Shown here one piece after another: positions 11,056 through 21,000 of a DNA stretch of 64,000 bases; the stretch's first letter is position 1, and every line of letters starts with the position of its first letter. The translations under genes were made by a program, and so were the position numbers. A model generated the notes under the pieces. The model was not told the DNA's origin, searched no databases, and saw nothing but the letters and a program-made list of their open reading frames with translations. Source of the DNA: Angiostrongylus vasorum (lineage: Eukaryota > Nematoda > Chromadorea > Rhabditida > Metastrongylidae); the NCBI GenBank assembly GCA_018806985.1, contig JADANN010000018.1, positions 94,501 through 158,500 on the forward strand, written 5' to 3'.

Positions 11056-11120
11056 TTTATTATACGTCGTTACGAAGTTTATCGGCCTCACTTTTTTAAA
11101 AATTCTTGGCGAAACATTGG

Positions 11121-11133
11121 TTTTTTCTTTCAG
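11121..11133 (+). promoter_or_regulatory. Probable spliced-leader acceptor of the macro-domain gene
   Basis: TTTTTTCTTTCAG ends 5 bases before the ATG at 11139. A strong 3' splice site this close to a start codon, with no upstream coding sequence, is the usual sign of trans-splicing in nematodes. Use of SL1 or SL2 cannot be told from sequence. Confidence 0.6.
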
Positions 11134-11138
11134 TTGAT

Positions 11139-14100
11139 ATGGTTACTGTTTTGAAGGACATTCCCACGCTTTTCGAGAAGTGTTGGTTGTTTTTCTGTTT
11201 ATTTTCCTATGTTTATTTTCTACCTTTTTTTCTTTGGAGTCTGGACTCGTGTTTCTAGTTGGAGTCGCTCGAGATGTACTGGAGAAGGTGTCCCTATGGC
11301 GTGGTGACATTACTCGCCTTGAGATCGATGCCATCGTAAATGCTGCGAACAACGAGTTGCGTGGCGGTATGGACATTTTTTCGTTTCTCTGGTGTTTCTT
11401 GTAGAGATCTCTCTTTCTCTCTGTTGATTAAAATTCGTTGCCGTTTTTACGGTAGTTAACTTAATTTCTTTTTAGTTGTTATCAAAAATAACTGTTTATT
11501 AATTTCGATGTTGGTCAGTACTTGGATACTTGGACGGCACATCCTCCCTGGTTGTACGGCCCTCAGCTTAATTTCCATTTTTTGGAGTTTTACTGGTCTA
11601 GCTATTGTGTTTCTTTGGAGTCCCAAAGTGAGCCTAGCCAAAATCTGCGCTAGATCATCACCACTACAGGCAGTCGCAACCTTGTGGATCAGAGCGAGGT
11701 TTGCCACCATGTGACTAGTTTGACACCAGGACAGTGGTGGATCCTGGTATTGGTGCATTTCTTAGCTGGGCTTCCCTGATGGAAAGCCAAACTTCTTCTA
11801 GACTTGGGAGATCCTGCCGGAGGGATGAATCACCCGATGTACATCGCTTTCCGACACCTAGGAAACACCCAGCCACGATGAGGCGGTAAACCGTTGGGAG
11901 AGATGTTGGTACGGAACACGCTATTACCCTTTCCGAGGGCTAACGCGTTCACCACAACAGTAGGCGAGCCCTTCGTTTCGCATTTCTCTCAGCCGTGTTA
12001 TTGACCTATATTTATGGGTTTTTTTTTACATAATACCCTGCCATCAAAAAAAAGAATTAGCGGTATGTAAAACGTGACTACATTATGATTTATACTACAG
12101 TTTCACCTTAATTGGGTTCGATTTGTGCTACCTAGGTCACTCCCGTTGACGGGTGATTGCTGGTGGCACCAATAGGTCAATAACACGGCGGAGAGAGAGA
12201 GAGGAAACGAAGGACTCTCATGGTGTGGTGGTGAACCCGTTAGCCCCATGAAAGGGTATTAGCGGGGTTTGATCACCACCGGAGACACCAGCGGTTCGGA
12301 GTTTTGTAAATGTCTCAGCATCATTATGGTTATATTTCACATAATATCCTGCCATTAAAAAAAAAAAAAGAATAGGAAGTGAATAAAAAGTGACGACAGA
12401 TGCTTTTGTTTCCAAATTTTCTTCGCTCTTGGTGGCTCAATGTGGAACGGATTTCTTTGTATTTTTGCAATTTTTCAAAATCAATAAGTTACAAGTGTGA
12501 ATTCTGATGTCAATATATAGTACAGAACGTTCTTGTGTGTCATTCAATTCTCAAGATGGTAAAGATTTCTGCATCGAGATTGTTCTTTATTCGTAGGAGG
12601 TGGTGTTGATGGAGCTATACATCGCGCAGCTGGTACTACGGACCTTCAGAGGGAATGTCGAGCTATAGGACATTGTGATACAGGTGCTGCTGTCATAACT
12701 AGTGGTTGCCAAATGAGCCACATAAAAAGTTGGTAACTTTATAAATTGTTTAAAACTTTTCACATGACGCGAACAAGAACAATTAGACTGAACCCGGAAC
12801 ATTCATTCGGTCCGTTTCCTAACATCCGTTATAAACGAAAGTACTAGGATTTGCGTGTAGGTTAAGCATTTGCTTGAAAATTTTCGATCTTTTTTTTTAC
12901 GGATGTCGTTGAATGCTGGCCGAGTCGACTCTCCACTAAATCATGAGATAACCGTCCCAGGGCGTTCCCAGGTCTTCACCACATGCAGTTTTCATTGTTT
13001 GTGGGTCCGAAGGGAACTCTTCTCATGCATATCTGATGGCAATTCCACTACTTTGGAGAGTTGAGAGTTTTAATGGCCTGGTGCTAAGTCAAACCAGGAC
13101 CTCTCGCGTATTGAACGGCGTCTAAACCAATGCAGTACCCGAACTCGTTCGGTATACATGTTACAGTCTAATCTTGTTTTAGAGCAGTGCAAAGTCGTTG
13201 TTTTCTCTTTGAATCACCACGACAAGCGTTTTTTCTTGTATTTCGTCAGCTTATCATTAAGATATAATTCACACTGTTGGCCCTCGCTGCTCTTCTAAAG
13301 TTGCGTCCGCAAGCGACCGCGAAAAGCTGGTGTCATGCTACCGCTCCTGTCTTGAATTGGCTGTGAAGAATAATCTCCGTAGCGTTGCATTTTGTTGCAT
13401 ATCCACAGGCGTTTACGGATATCCGCAAGAGGATGCTGCGAAGACAGTAGTCGGATTTCTTACAGACTGGCTCTCTAAGCCTGAAAATGCTGTCAATGTA
13501 GGTTCTCGTCCGAATTTTCTTGATTGGTTTTGTTGGTGTATTTTTTTTTCTCTTCTGGTTCCGTATGTTTACCGACATACATGGGTGTAGAGGTTTGGTA
13601 ATCGAATCGAAAAACGGACATATTCACTACGACTTTGGTTTCAGCCCTAATTTCGGACTAACTCTCGATAACAAAAGCATCTATGAATTTAAGTATTTGA
13701 CATTCTGATAGCAGATACTTCTAACTATCGGACTGTGAACCATTTTGACAAAATGATGCTTTAATCTTAAATTTGTTTAAAATTTAATTCAAAAGATCGA
13801 ACTGAAGTTTGCATTTCAATATTCTTGCCGAAAGCGCTGCCGCTGCTAATATCATTAGTGTTTTTTGGAACACTGTTGTCCTTTATTTTATCGTATTCCC
13901 AACTCTACAGTCCCCTCGGTATTAAAAGTGGAAGTTTCGAGAGGAAAAAAAAGCGAACAAACACGTTTTATGGGCTCTGCTTAACTCCAGATTTTTTCGC
14001 TGCGAAGCAAAGAAAGTTATGTTTTGCTCGCAAAGATCTGTATGCTGTAAAGATTTTTTGATTCGAAGTACTCGTGGTCTGAGATGTTCGATTAAGTTCT

Positions 14101-14278
14101 GTAGGCAGAAAGTTTTTTGTCGCAGTTCTTTAAAAAATGAATCATTTAACCTTTTAAAGATTGACGATACTGAAATTGTTCTTCTCAGATTGCACGTGTC
14201 GTCTTTGTTCTGTTTAATCTTGTCGATGTGGCTGCTTACGAGAAATTCTTCGAAGAATATGCCAATTCACGAAAGTAG
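11139..14278 (+). CDS. Macro-domain protein, MACROD-like ADP-ribosyl hydrolase (5 exons)
   Basis: Proposed exons are 11139-11181, 11259-11366, 12597-12728, 13262-13497 and 14189-14278. They total 609 nt and the frame stays open throughout, giving 202 residues, about the size of a single macro domain with a short leader. Key motifs in order: LKDIPT (5-10), VSLWRGDIT (25-33), the ligand-binding IVNAANN (40-46), [14 protein letters not shown] (from 50), IIHTVGP (96-102) and the substrate loop STGVYGYP (142-149). The last exon closes the fold with VVFVLFN and ends YANSRK. Family members remove ADP-ribose from proteins or hydrolyse O-acetyl-ADP-ribose; which reaction applies here is not known. Two inferred donors, after exons 1 and 3, are GTTGGT, and the acceptor of exon 4 is TTAAG, so these joins are the weak points. 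Intron 2 contains family A and family C repeats. DNAJC17-like follows on the same strand. Confidence 0.85.
11510..11915 (+). repeat. Repeat family A, copy 3 (in intron 2 of the macro gene)
   Basis: It is collinear with 5470-5870: ATACTTGGACGGCACATCCT, TTTTTTGGAGTTTTACTGG, GTTTGCCACCATGTGACTAG, AGCCACGATGAGGCGGTAAA. It lies wholly within an intron, so it is probably neutral for the gene. Confidence 0.75.
12025..12410 (+). mobile_element. Family C SINE, more than one unit long
   Basis: The 3' signature ACATAATACCCTGCCAT appears at about 12028 and again as ACATAATATCCTGCCAT at about 12339, 311 bp apart. A complete unit lies between them: the TTGGGTTCGATTTGTGC block, then the tRNA-like head GGTGTGGTGGTGAACCCGTT. 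The copy therefore begins with the tail of one unit and continues into a full second unit. It sits in intron 2 of the macro gene. Confidence 0.7.
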
Positions 14279-14730
14279 AATGTTGTATATTCAGTACTCT
14301 GGAAGAATCAACGTGTCTTTAAATTGTTGACTTTACACGACATCGATGAGTGTCTTTTACTCTGCAGGAAGCTCTCAGTGTTATGGCTTCTTCAATGTTT
14401 TTCTGCTTACACATCAACGACTTTACCAAATGTACACCGTCATTTGGGATGATATTCGTCGTATAAAGCAAAGTCTGACAATACTAAGTTTAGAGAACTG
14501 CTGGTTGAGAGTTACGTGTTTTTTAAGGTTTCGTTGTAGCCCGAACTTTTGTTTTATGTTGTTTTATTGCATACCTTTCATTATGCTGCTATGTTGAATT
14601 GTCCATTTTTTTCTGCTCATGGTTAAAGTAAACATCGTGTTGTTTGTGTGGTTGTTTATAACAGTACGTACCGGAAACGTACTTTTTTCCAGCAGAAATC
14701 TTTACGGATTTAGCCGTTGAATTTATTACT

Positions 14731-14751
14731 TTTTTATTATAGTCATTGCAG
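14731..14751 (+). promoter_or_regulatory. Probable trans-splice acceptor of the DNAJC17-like gene
   Basis: TATTATAGTCATTGCAG ends 5 bases upstream of the ATG at 14757. The preceding macro gene ends at 14278 on the same strand with no AATAAA seen between. The pair could be an operon with SL2 addition here, but 478 bp is long for that. Confidence 0.45.
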
Positions 14752-14756
14752 CTAGA

Positions 14757-15692
14757 ATGTCTCATAAGAAAAAACATCCTTTCAATCCGTATGAATTGCT
14801 TGGGTTAGAACGAGGATGCTCGGACAAGGATGTGCAAAAAGCGTATAAGCAACAATGTCTGAGATGGCACCCTGACAAAAATCTGGACAACAAAGAAGAA
14901 GCTGAGAAAAGGTTTATTGCCGCAAAGGAAGCCTTCCACTTCCTTTTTGACAAGATTAGAAGGGAAGAATACGATCGAGACTATGAAAGGACTAAACAAA
15001 GGGAAGCAGCTCAGAGAGCACGAATGGAGAAGGCTGACATTGCTAGAAGGAAGTTAATTGATGATCTCTATGAAAGGGAACGATTATATGCCAGCGGAAA
15101 CAATGTTGAAGAACATTTGACTCCTTCTCAAGCTCATAGAAAACGGAAGGAAGAGGAGAGCCGCATCAGATCCGAATTCGAGACATTGCGACAACGGCTG
15201 GAAAAAGAAGCAGCAGACGAGATCCATGCTCAACAAGAGAGAATTGCTCGACTTGTTAGAGAGCGAACAGAAATCAAGACAAATCCACAGGCTGTCGAAG
15301 AAAAGCACGCTACTCTGCGGGTAAAATGGAAACCCTCTGGTGACAGCAATTATGATGAGAGCCAACTACGCAACATCTATGAAAAGTACGGCACGATATC
15401 GACGATAACACCCATCCGAACCACAAAGAAAGGCGATCGCGTGTGTGTGATTGAATTCGACATGAACAACGAAGACCTGGATGCAGAGTCAGAGATTGGA
15501 AAGAATGGTCCGGACATTTCAGGTAGTTGGATTATTCCGCCTCTGACGCCTAGTAATAAGAATGAAGAAGCCACTGGTACTGACGAGCATAGAGACTACT
15601 CTTCAATGTCATACGAAGAGCTACAAGCTCAACTGTTTGCCGACACGGGTCCACCTCGTGAGAAGCGGAAAAAGTGGCATGAAGAGGAGTGA
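14757..15692 (+). CDS. DNAJC17: DNAJC17-like J-domain protein with RRM, single exon
   Basis: An uninterrupted 311-residue ORF, close to the usual length of the family. Residues about 10-78 form a J domain (NPYELLGLERGCSDKDVQKA) with the HPD motif at 38-40, which stimulates Hsp70 ATPase. Residues about 68-175 are highly charged and coiled-coil-like. Residues about 184-262 are an RRM-type fold starting ATLRVKWKPSGDSNYDESQL. The C-terminus has the SYEELQAQLF block and a basic end. J domain plus central coil plus RRM is specific to DNAJC17, a spliceosome-associated nuclear cochaperone (Cwf23 in yeast). The start is fixed by the splice acceptor 5 bases upstream. It is unusual that it has no intron while neighbouring genes are split; an old retrocopy that acquired an acceptor is possible. 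ATTAAA follows at 15770. Confidence 0.95.
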   Translation: MSHKKKHPFNPYELLGLERGCSDKDVQKAYKQQCLRWHPDKNLDNKEEAEKRFIAAKEAFHFLFDKIRREEYDRDYERTKQREAAQRARMEKADIARRKLIDDLYERERLYASGNNVEEHLTPSQAHRKRKEEESRIRSEFETLRQRLEKEAADEIHAQQERIARLVRERTEIKTNPQAVEEKHATLRVKWKPSGDSNYDESQLRNIYEKYGTISTITPIRTTKKGDRVCVIEFDMNNEDLDAESEIGKNGPDISGSWIIPPLTPSNKNEEATGTDEHRDYSSMSYEELQAQLFADTGPPREKRKKWHEEE

Positions 15693-15769
15693 ATATTGAT
15701 CTCATGGCTTCATTTTTCGCAAACGTTATTTCTTAGGTGTATTCCATTTCTTTTACTTGGGTTTATGTA

Positions 15770-15775
15770 ATTAAA
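15770..15775 (+). terminator. Candidate polyadenylation signal (ATTAAA) of DNAJC17-like
   Basis: ATTAAA lies about 78 bp after the stop codon and is the nearest common variant signal. No canonical AATAAA is seen closer. Confidence 0.4.
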
Positions 15776-15779
15776 AATG

Positions 15780-16640
15780 ACTCAATTTTCATTTCCATAT
15801 CACGTATTAGAGAACTCAGTACTCTTGCGGTCGTTGTGTCAGCGTAAGTGAAATTCGCCCATAGGTAAGGTACACAGTGCTGGATTTTTATTAGTAACCA
15901 CTACATCAAATTCAGAGTTGTGGAATTTGTCATTATGCTTCCATACACATTGAAACACAATTTGGTTGCACTGAACGATGACCGGTGTCGTACAGTGGAG
16001 CCGAAACTGTAAGATCTGCTGGTCAACTTTTTCTTAAAGTTAGGACAGAGCACGTTTCATTCTATCTTTTTTCTTTCCATTTTTAATTCTTTTCTTAGTA
16101 TGGCATTCTTACCCCTAGAATACTTTGAGTGTTCTCTACATGTGGCAGATTTATTCCAAAAAACGTCCCAAAAAGAGGAGCATAGTTGGGTTCCGTAAGT
16201 GCTTCGGGCTGAAAGTGTTGGGCGAAGTCAGCCTACCTGCTTAGGTACTTTTAGGACCCATTTTTAGCACATTTTCCATTCGTTTCCTTCCTTCACTACC
16301 ATCATCGATCGCGGTTACTTGCTTAAGGTGAGTGTCACGGGCCTCAGTAGTCTCATTCCGTTATTGTAAGTCGTTTCCAGGGAAGTAATTGATTGGCGAG
16401 GGCTGTAAACACCTTCAACATGTCTACCCATCTTGTAGGTTATCATTTTATAGGACGGTTAGATCTCCTAGGGATCCATAACACTTTTCTCGTTCGTATG
16501 TCAGCTTTTACTATGTGAGAGCTCCACCAATATTTTGCTTTCGATTTGTATTCTCAGTGTCAATGATGCGATAGGTTTCCAAGGTGTGACCAGTGCATTA
16601 CGGCTTCATGTTGTTTGCAAGTCATAATATATCGTTCAGA
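15780..16640. other. Intergenic stretch, nothing assignable
   Basis: There is no convincing exon or repeat. A possible short donor-bounded frame ends at GTAAGT near 16196 but has no acceptor or start context. Confidence 0.4.
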
Positions 16641-16921
16641 TGAGCGCGTTTGGCGCAGAGGTCGAAGGCGCCTTGCAATACACATGGGATCGATTCCACG
16701 GCCTTGGCCCACCAATCCATCCCTCCGAGGTCGGAAAAATTGGTACCAACCTTGTCTGGGAGCATAGCGGCAGTGGCTCCATGCATTGGTAGAGGCTATC
16801 ACGATCATTTATAAAGGCCAGATATGCATTCAATCACCTCCAAACGATGCTTAATGAAGTTGAATGCATGGCGCGTCCTTAAGGGATTGGCTGGTCAACG
16901 CCGAAGGCTTTTTTAGAGCTT
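16641..16921 (+). mobile_element. Family B SINE with target-site duplication
   Basis: Full order from head (TTTGGCGCAGAGGTCGAAGG) to tail (GGCTGGTCAACGCCGAAGGC). The flanks TATATCGTTCAGA (16628-16640) and TATATCGTGCAGA (16922-16934) differ at one base and define the insertion. Confidence 0.85.
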
Positions 16922-17239
16922 TATATCGTGCAGAATCTTGGTTTCGTTGGTAGATCTCTGAGAGATATAGTCGGATCCATCCCGTTCTCTTACTTCTATG
17001 TAATCCCTTCATGTCGTCCCCTGTTGAAGGCTCTATCTTGTGACTTTTCTTGAATTAGTCAGCCTTATGATTTGTTCGCAGTCCAGTTTTCACTCCTGCT
17101 CCGCTGAGTTCCTTTGACATCGGTCTCTGTTTCATTAGTCTACCTTGAAAAGATACCGACTATGTTACTGTGAAAAGAATGTTTTGTAGAGATTTTCCAC
17201 TAATGCGCATGCCATTCTCACACAAATTCCCTATTTTCC

Positions 17240-17330
17240 GGCGAGGTCCTGTGATGGTGAACACAGCTTTGATATGGTTCATGCAGCAGTATCCCTGTCT
17301 AGATTGTGCTTGATCAACTTATTATGCGTC
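17240..17330 (-). mobile_element. RTE-type LINE, reverse-transcriptase fragment
   Basis: The minus strand encodes DQAQSRQGYCCMNHIKAVF. This aligns with VEQAGIRKGFCCMDHIQTV in the RTE copy at 30064-33010 (a conserved reverse-transcriptase block). Sequence to about 17000 may be further decay of the same element. Confidence 0.45.
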
Positions 17331-17463
17331 ATTCAAAGTTCTTGTTATGCAGGATTGCACTACATCGCTGATGTTTTAGTCATTTCCGGTAGGTGCGGAA
17401 GATGAGAACGCATTATCGATGGAGGCCGTTGCATGTACACATAAGTCGTTAATGGGTGGATTG

Positions 17464-17709
17464 CTACACTATGTCATTGGTTCGATGTATACCCATGGGC
17501 ATGGGTTTCATCATGGATTTCATATTATATAAACTCTCCGCCAGCAGAAATGAAAAATATCTGTTGTGGGCGGGCGATAGCCATCGTTCACTTATTCCAT
17601 AGTCGCTTCTATTCAGTGTTTGGGCGAATCCACGTACAGCGTACAGTCGACATGTAAGAAAGCACACTTTCAGAGGTGCGAATGTGATGGCGCGTATACA
17701 GAGGCTCAT
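17464..17709 (-). other. Unassigned ORF related to 43275-43466
   Basis: An 81-codon minus frame contains YGISERWLSPAHNRYFSFLL. The minus frame at 43275-43466 contains YHRIWAYWLSPTLNCFISDS. Both end in Met-rich tails, so they look like two copies of one dispersed sequence of unknown type. The start is not reliable. Confidence 0.3.
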
Positions 17710-17986
17710 TCACTCTTCGCATTGAATTATTTGACTTCATTTACATCGGGATATCTACGGCTGTATCAGTAGCTGAGGAAAAATGTTTGGTCTCACCCTT
17801 GCTTTCGGTAACATTTGTTCTTCTTTCATTAGTTCAGCACGTTCCATTAGTTATAGTGATACTACGATTTAATGCTTTCTAGATAATAGCTTATGTAGTA
17901 GATCAGCAACTTGTTGAGCATCTTGTCGATCCCACTACAGCGAAACCCGGGCCAACGAAAAGAACGGGAAAAATGGACCCGATTGG

Positions 17987-17992
17987 TTTATT
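17987..17992 (-). terminator. Polyadenylation signal of the neuropeptide gene
   Basis: TTTATT on plus is AATAAA on minus, 18 bp after the TAG at 18010-18012. This close canonical signal supports the exon at 18010-18162 as a genuine 3' terminal exon. Confidence 0.7.
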
Positions 17993-18009
17993 AAAAGAGT
18001 TCACCTTAC

Positions 18010-21000
18010 CTAGAACAGTCGTTTGCCACGAAGTCCCTTCAGATTCATGTACGGCATTCGCTTGCCTCGCAATCCCCTCAGGCCTTTGAACGTCATACCA
18101 ACGTCTTCTGCCAAAGCGGATCGTTTGACAAGTTCGGGAGCAAAATCATCGTACAGATATTGCTAAAAAAAAAGTCGGCTGATTAGTATTTAATGCTCTC
18201 TCTTCTTAATCAGTTGATCTCTGCGTGCATCGTTTCATAAAGCACGGAAGATCTGTGAAAGCAGGAATAACAGCGGAATAGAAAGACGTTCATTATTTCT
18301 ACTTTTTTTATGCCAAGCGTTCTTCCTCAAGCTGAATAATCGTCAATTAACATTATTTGCAAACAATTGCTCAATAAGTGATATAAGTACGGAGATGTTT
18401 TACAACGTAGACAAAGACGGCAACTGAAATGGGTAGTGGTAGCGATAGGGTCAAGTTTTCGAAAAGCCCCTCAATGTGCCCGTAGAACCAGGTGATAAAA
18501 ATGAAGTGGATTTATGTCAAAGTACATCCATTTGCTTTTTTAAAGCATTTACTGCGTTGCTGTCAAGATCCTGGGACACCACTGAGTGTCGAGAGCTGCA
18601 AAGCGGATAATCTAGCTCCTATTCACAACGACCAGTAACTTCACATGGTGATGATATTGACGGCCCGACAAAGAGGTAGAAAAACGATGAAGCTGTTGGC
18701 GTTGATCAATCCCCAAGGGATGCGCCATGCATTCGACTTCATTAAGCATCGTTTGGAGATGATTAAATGCATATCTGGCCTTTACAATGACTCACGGTGG
18801 CCTGCCGATGTGTCGAGCCAGCGCCGCTATCCTTCCACACAAGTCTGGCACCAATTTGCGCATCCCAGAGGGCTTGGCGGGGGCTGGTGCGCAAGGATCG
18901 ATCCCATGTGTACCGCACGACGCCTCCGACTATTGCGCCACACGCGCCCCTTCGGCAGAGAAATAGCATGGCTAACTCGAAACTGCAAAAAAAATATTCA
19001 ACTAACGAAATGCCAGTTATATAGGGACCTTTGATTATGCTGAGAAGCATTACATTCAAATATTTTATAAAATAGACGCAATAGGGAATAGGGGTGGATA
19101 GCACAATGCTAGTGATGTCCATCATCACGAGCATGGTGCCAGTTCGATTCTTCTCCAGGCCACGAAAGCATCTGATTCCTCCAAGGTTGAGAAATTGTCA
19201 CGAGACTTTTCCGGGAAAAAATCGTTATCTGCAGGACAACTGGGGACGCTCCAGCTCGCCTATCTAAGGAATCCAAGTAGAATCGACTCGACCGACATTC
19301 TACGACATTAAAGGTGAAGTAGGAATCCTAAAGCAGCAGCCAAAGGTATACGTAAAAGTTGGAAGACCTTAGTGGATGGTGGATGCGACGAAACGAATCG
19401 AATGTGAGATGTCCTGAGATCCATATAGTAAACGTGAAGACGGCTCGTATAAAAGAATACAATGAAATATTGATAAAATAACTTCTTTTTACAGTTTGTT
19501 TCGATAGTTCTTTCAGTCCGGAGTTCTGCAAATATCTCAATATCCTCATGTTTATGCTTCACATAATACCCTGCCATGAAAAAAAAAGGCAGTAAATAAA
19601 GAATGATGGCATTGTGATTTATACCACAGCTTCGTGTGGCGCAGTGGTTGGAGACGCTACCGCGATACACACACGGAATCGACCCTTGCGCCCATGGTCC
19701 ACTAAGCCTTCCATCCCTCCTGGGTCGGCAAAGGTACCAGACTTGTCTGGGAGGATAGCAGCACTGGCTGGATACATCGGTAGGCCACCGCGAGTCATTG
19801 TAAAGGCCAGATATGCATTCAGTCACCTCCAAACGATGCTTTGTAGTCGAATGCATGGCGAATCCCTCAGGGATTGATCAACGCCGAGGGCTCCATCTTT
19901 TATCCTTTAACCGCAGCTTCAGCTTATCTGGGTTCAATGCGGGTTTTGGCTTCCGAGATCAATGTTGTTGACGGGCGATCCCTGATAGCACCCATGGATC
20001 AGTAATACAGATGAGAAAAAAAATGAAACAAAGGACTCGCTTGGTGTGGTGGTGAACATGTTAACCCCGGAAAGGATAATGGCCCACCGCAGACGCCAGC
20101 GGTCCGGAGTTCTGCAAATATCTCAGCGTCATCGTGGTTATATTTCACATAATGCCCTGTCATGAAAAAAAAATAGGCAGTGAATAAAAAAAGTGACGAC
20201 ATTGGAATAAATTTTCTTCTACGAGTCGCTGAAGTTCCTAGCTCTCAACTGAACTCCAGTAATCGGAAAAAATATCAGCGGTTGTCGTAAGCCAGGATGT
20301 AGCGAGTGCTTTAAGTTCAGGGGCACAAATCATTGGAGGAACACGCTCATATAATTTGATTGCAGGATTTCCGATATCTGAATAAAGGTTCGTAAATGAA
20401 CTTACGAAGTTGCTTTTTTTAACGATAAGCGACAGTATGCAAAACGATTTCTCATCGGTTTCTGAAACCGTGGTGCGGACTCTATATGGTAGAGTGCTAG
20501 CAGTTCTAGCACTTGTGCTCGAAGACCAGGGATAACTCTTCGAATTTAGCGCAGCTAGGGGATTAGCTATATCTTCAATTTTGTTGGACACTATTGTTGA
20601 TTTGTAACAGTAACAGACTAACAACACCACAATTTTCTTCTTTCCAATTCCCTGAAGTGGTAGCAATAGCATAATAAGGTTAAAAAAGTAACCGTTCAGT
20701 TAAAAAATACTCAAGTGCTAAATGCTTAGCTGGTAAACCCAATCAAAATGCTGAAAAGTGGTAACACCATATAATTTTATTAATTTTAGTACCGCCAATC
20801 GGGAGAAATCCAAAAATTTCGAGGGTCTTGAGTCTGCAGAAGTTCTACGCAATGTAATTATGAAGTCTCCTCTTCGTACATGTCGGAGTCGTCAGTGTTC
20901 TAAAGCGTTCACATCTTGATTAGCTGAACGATTGCTTCTCCTCAATCAAGTTATCTAAAGAGTGTTGAATATTGTTTCCAACACATACTTTCTCCTTTGG

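Noticed and set aside
18763..19134. Minus ORF with RYTWDRS-like text
   Set aside because: It is an open frame through a family B SINE; the same shadow appears at most B copies.
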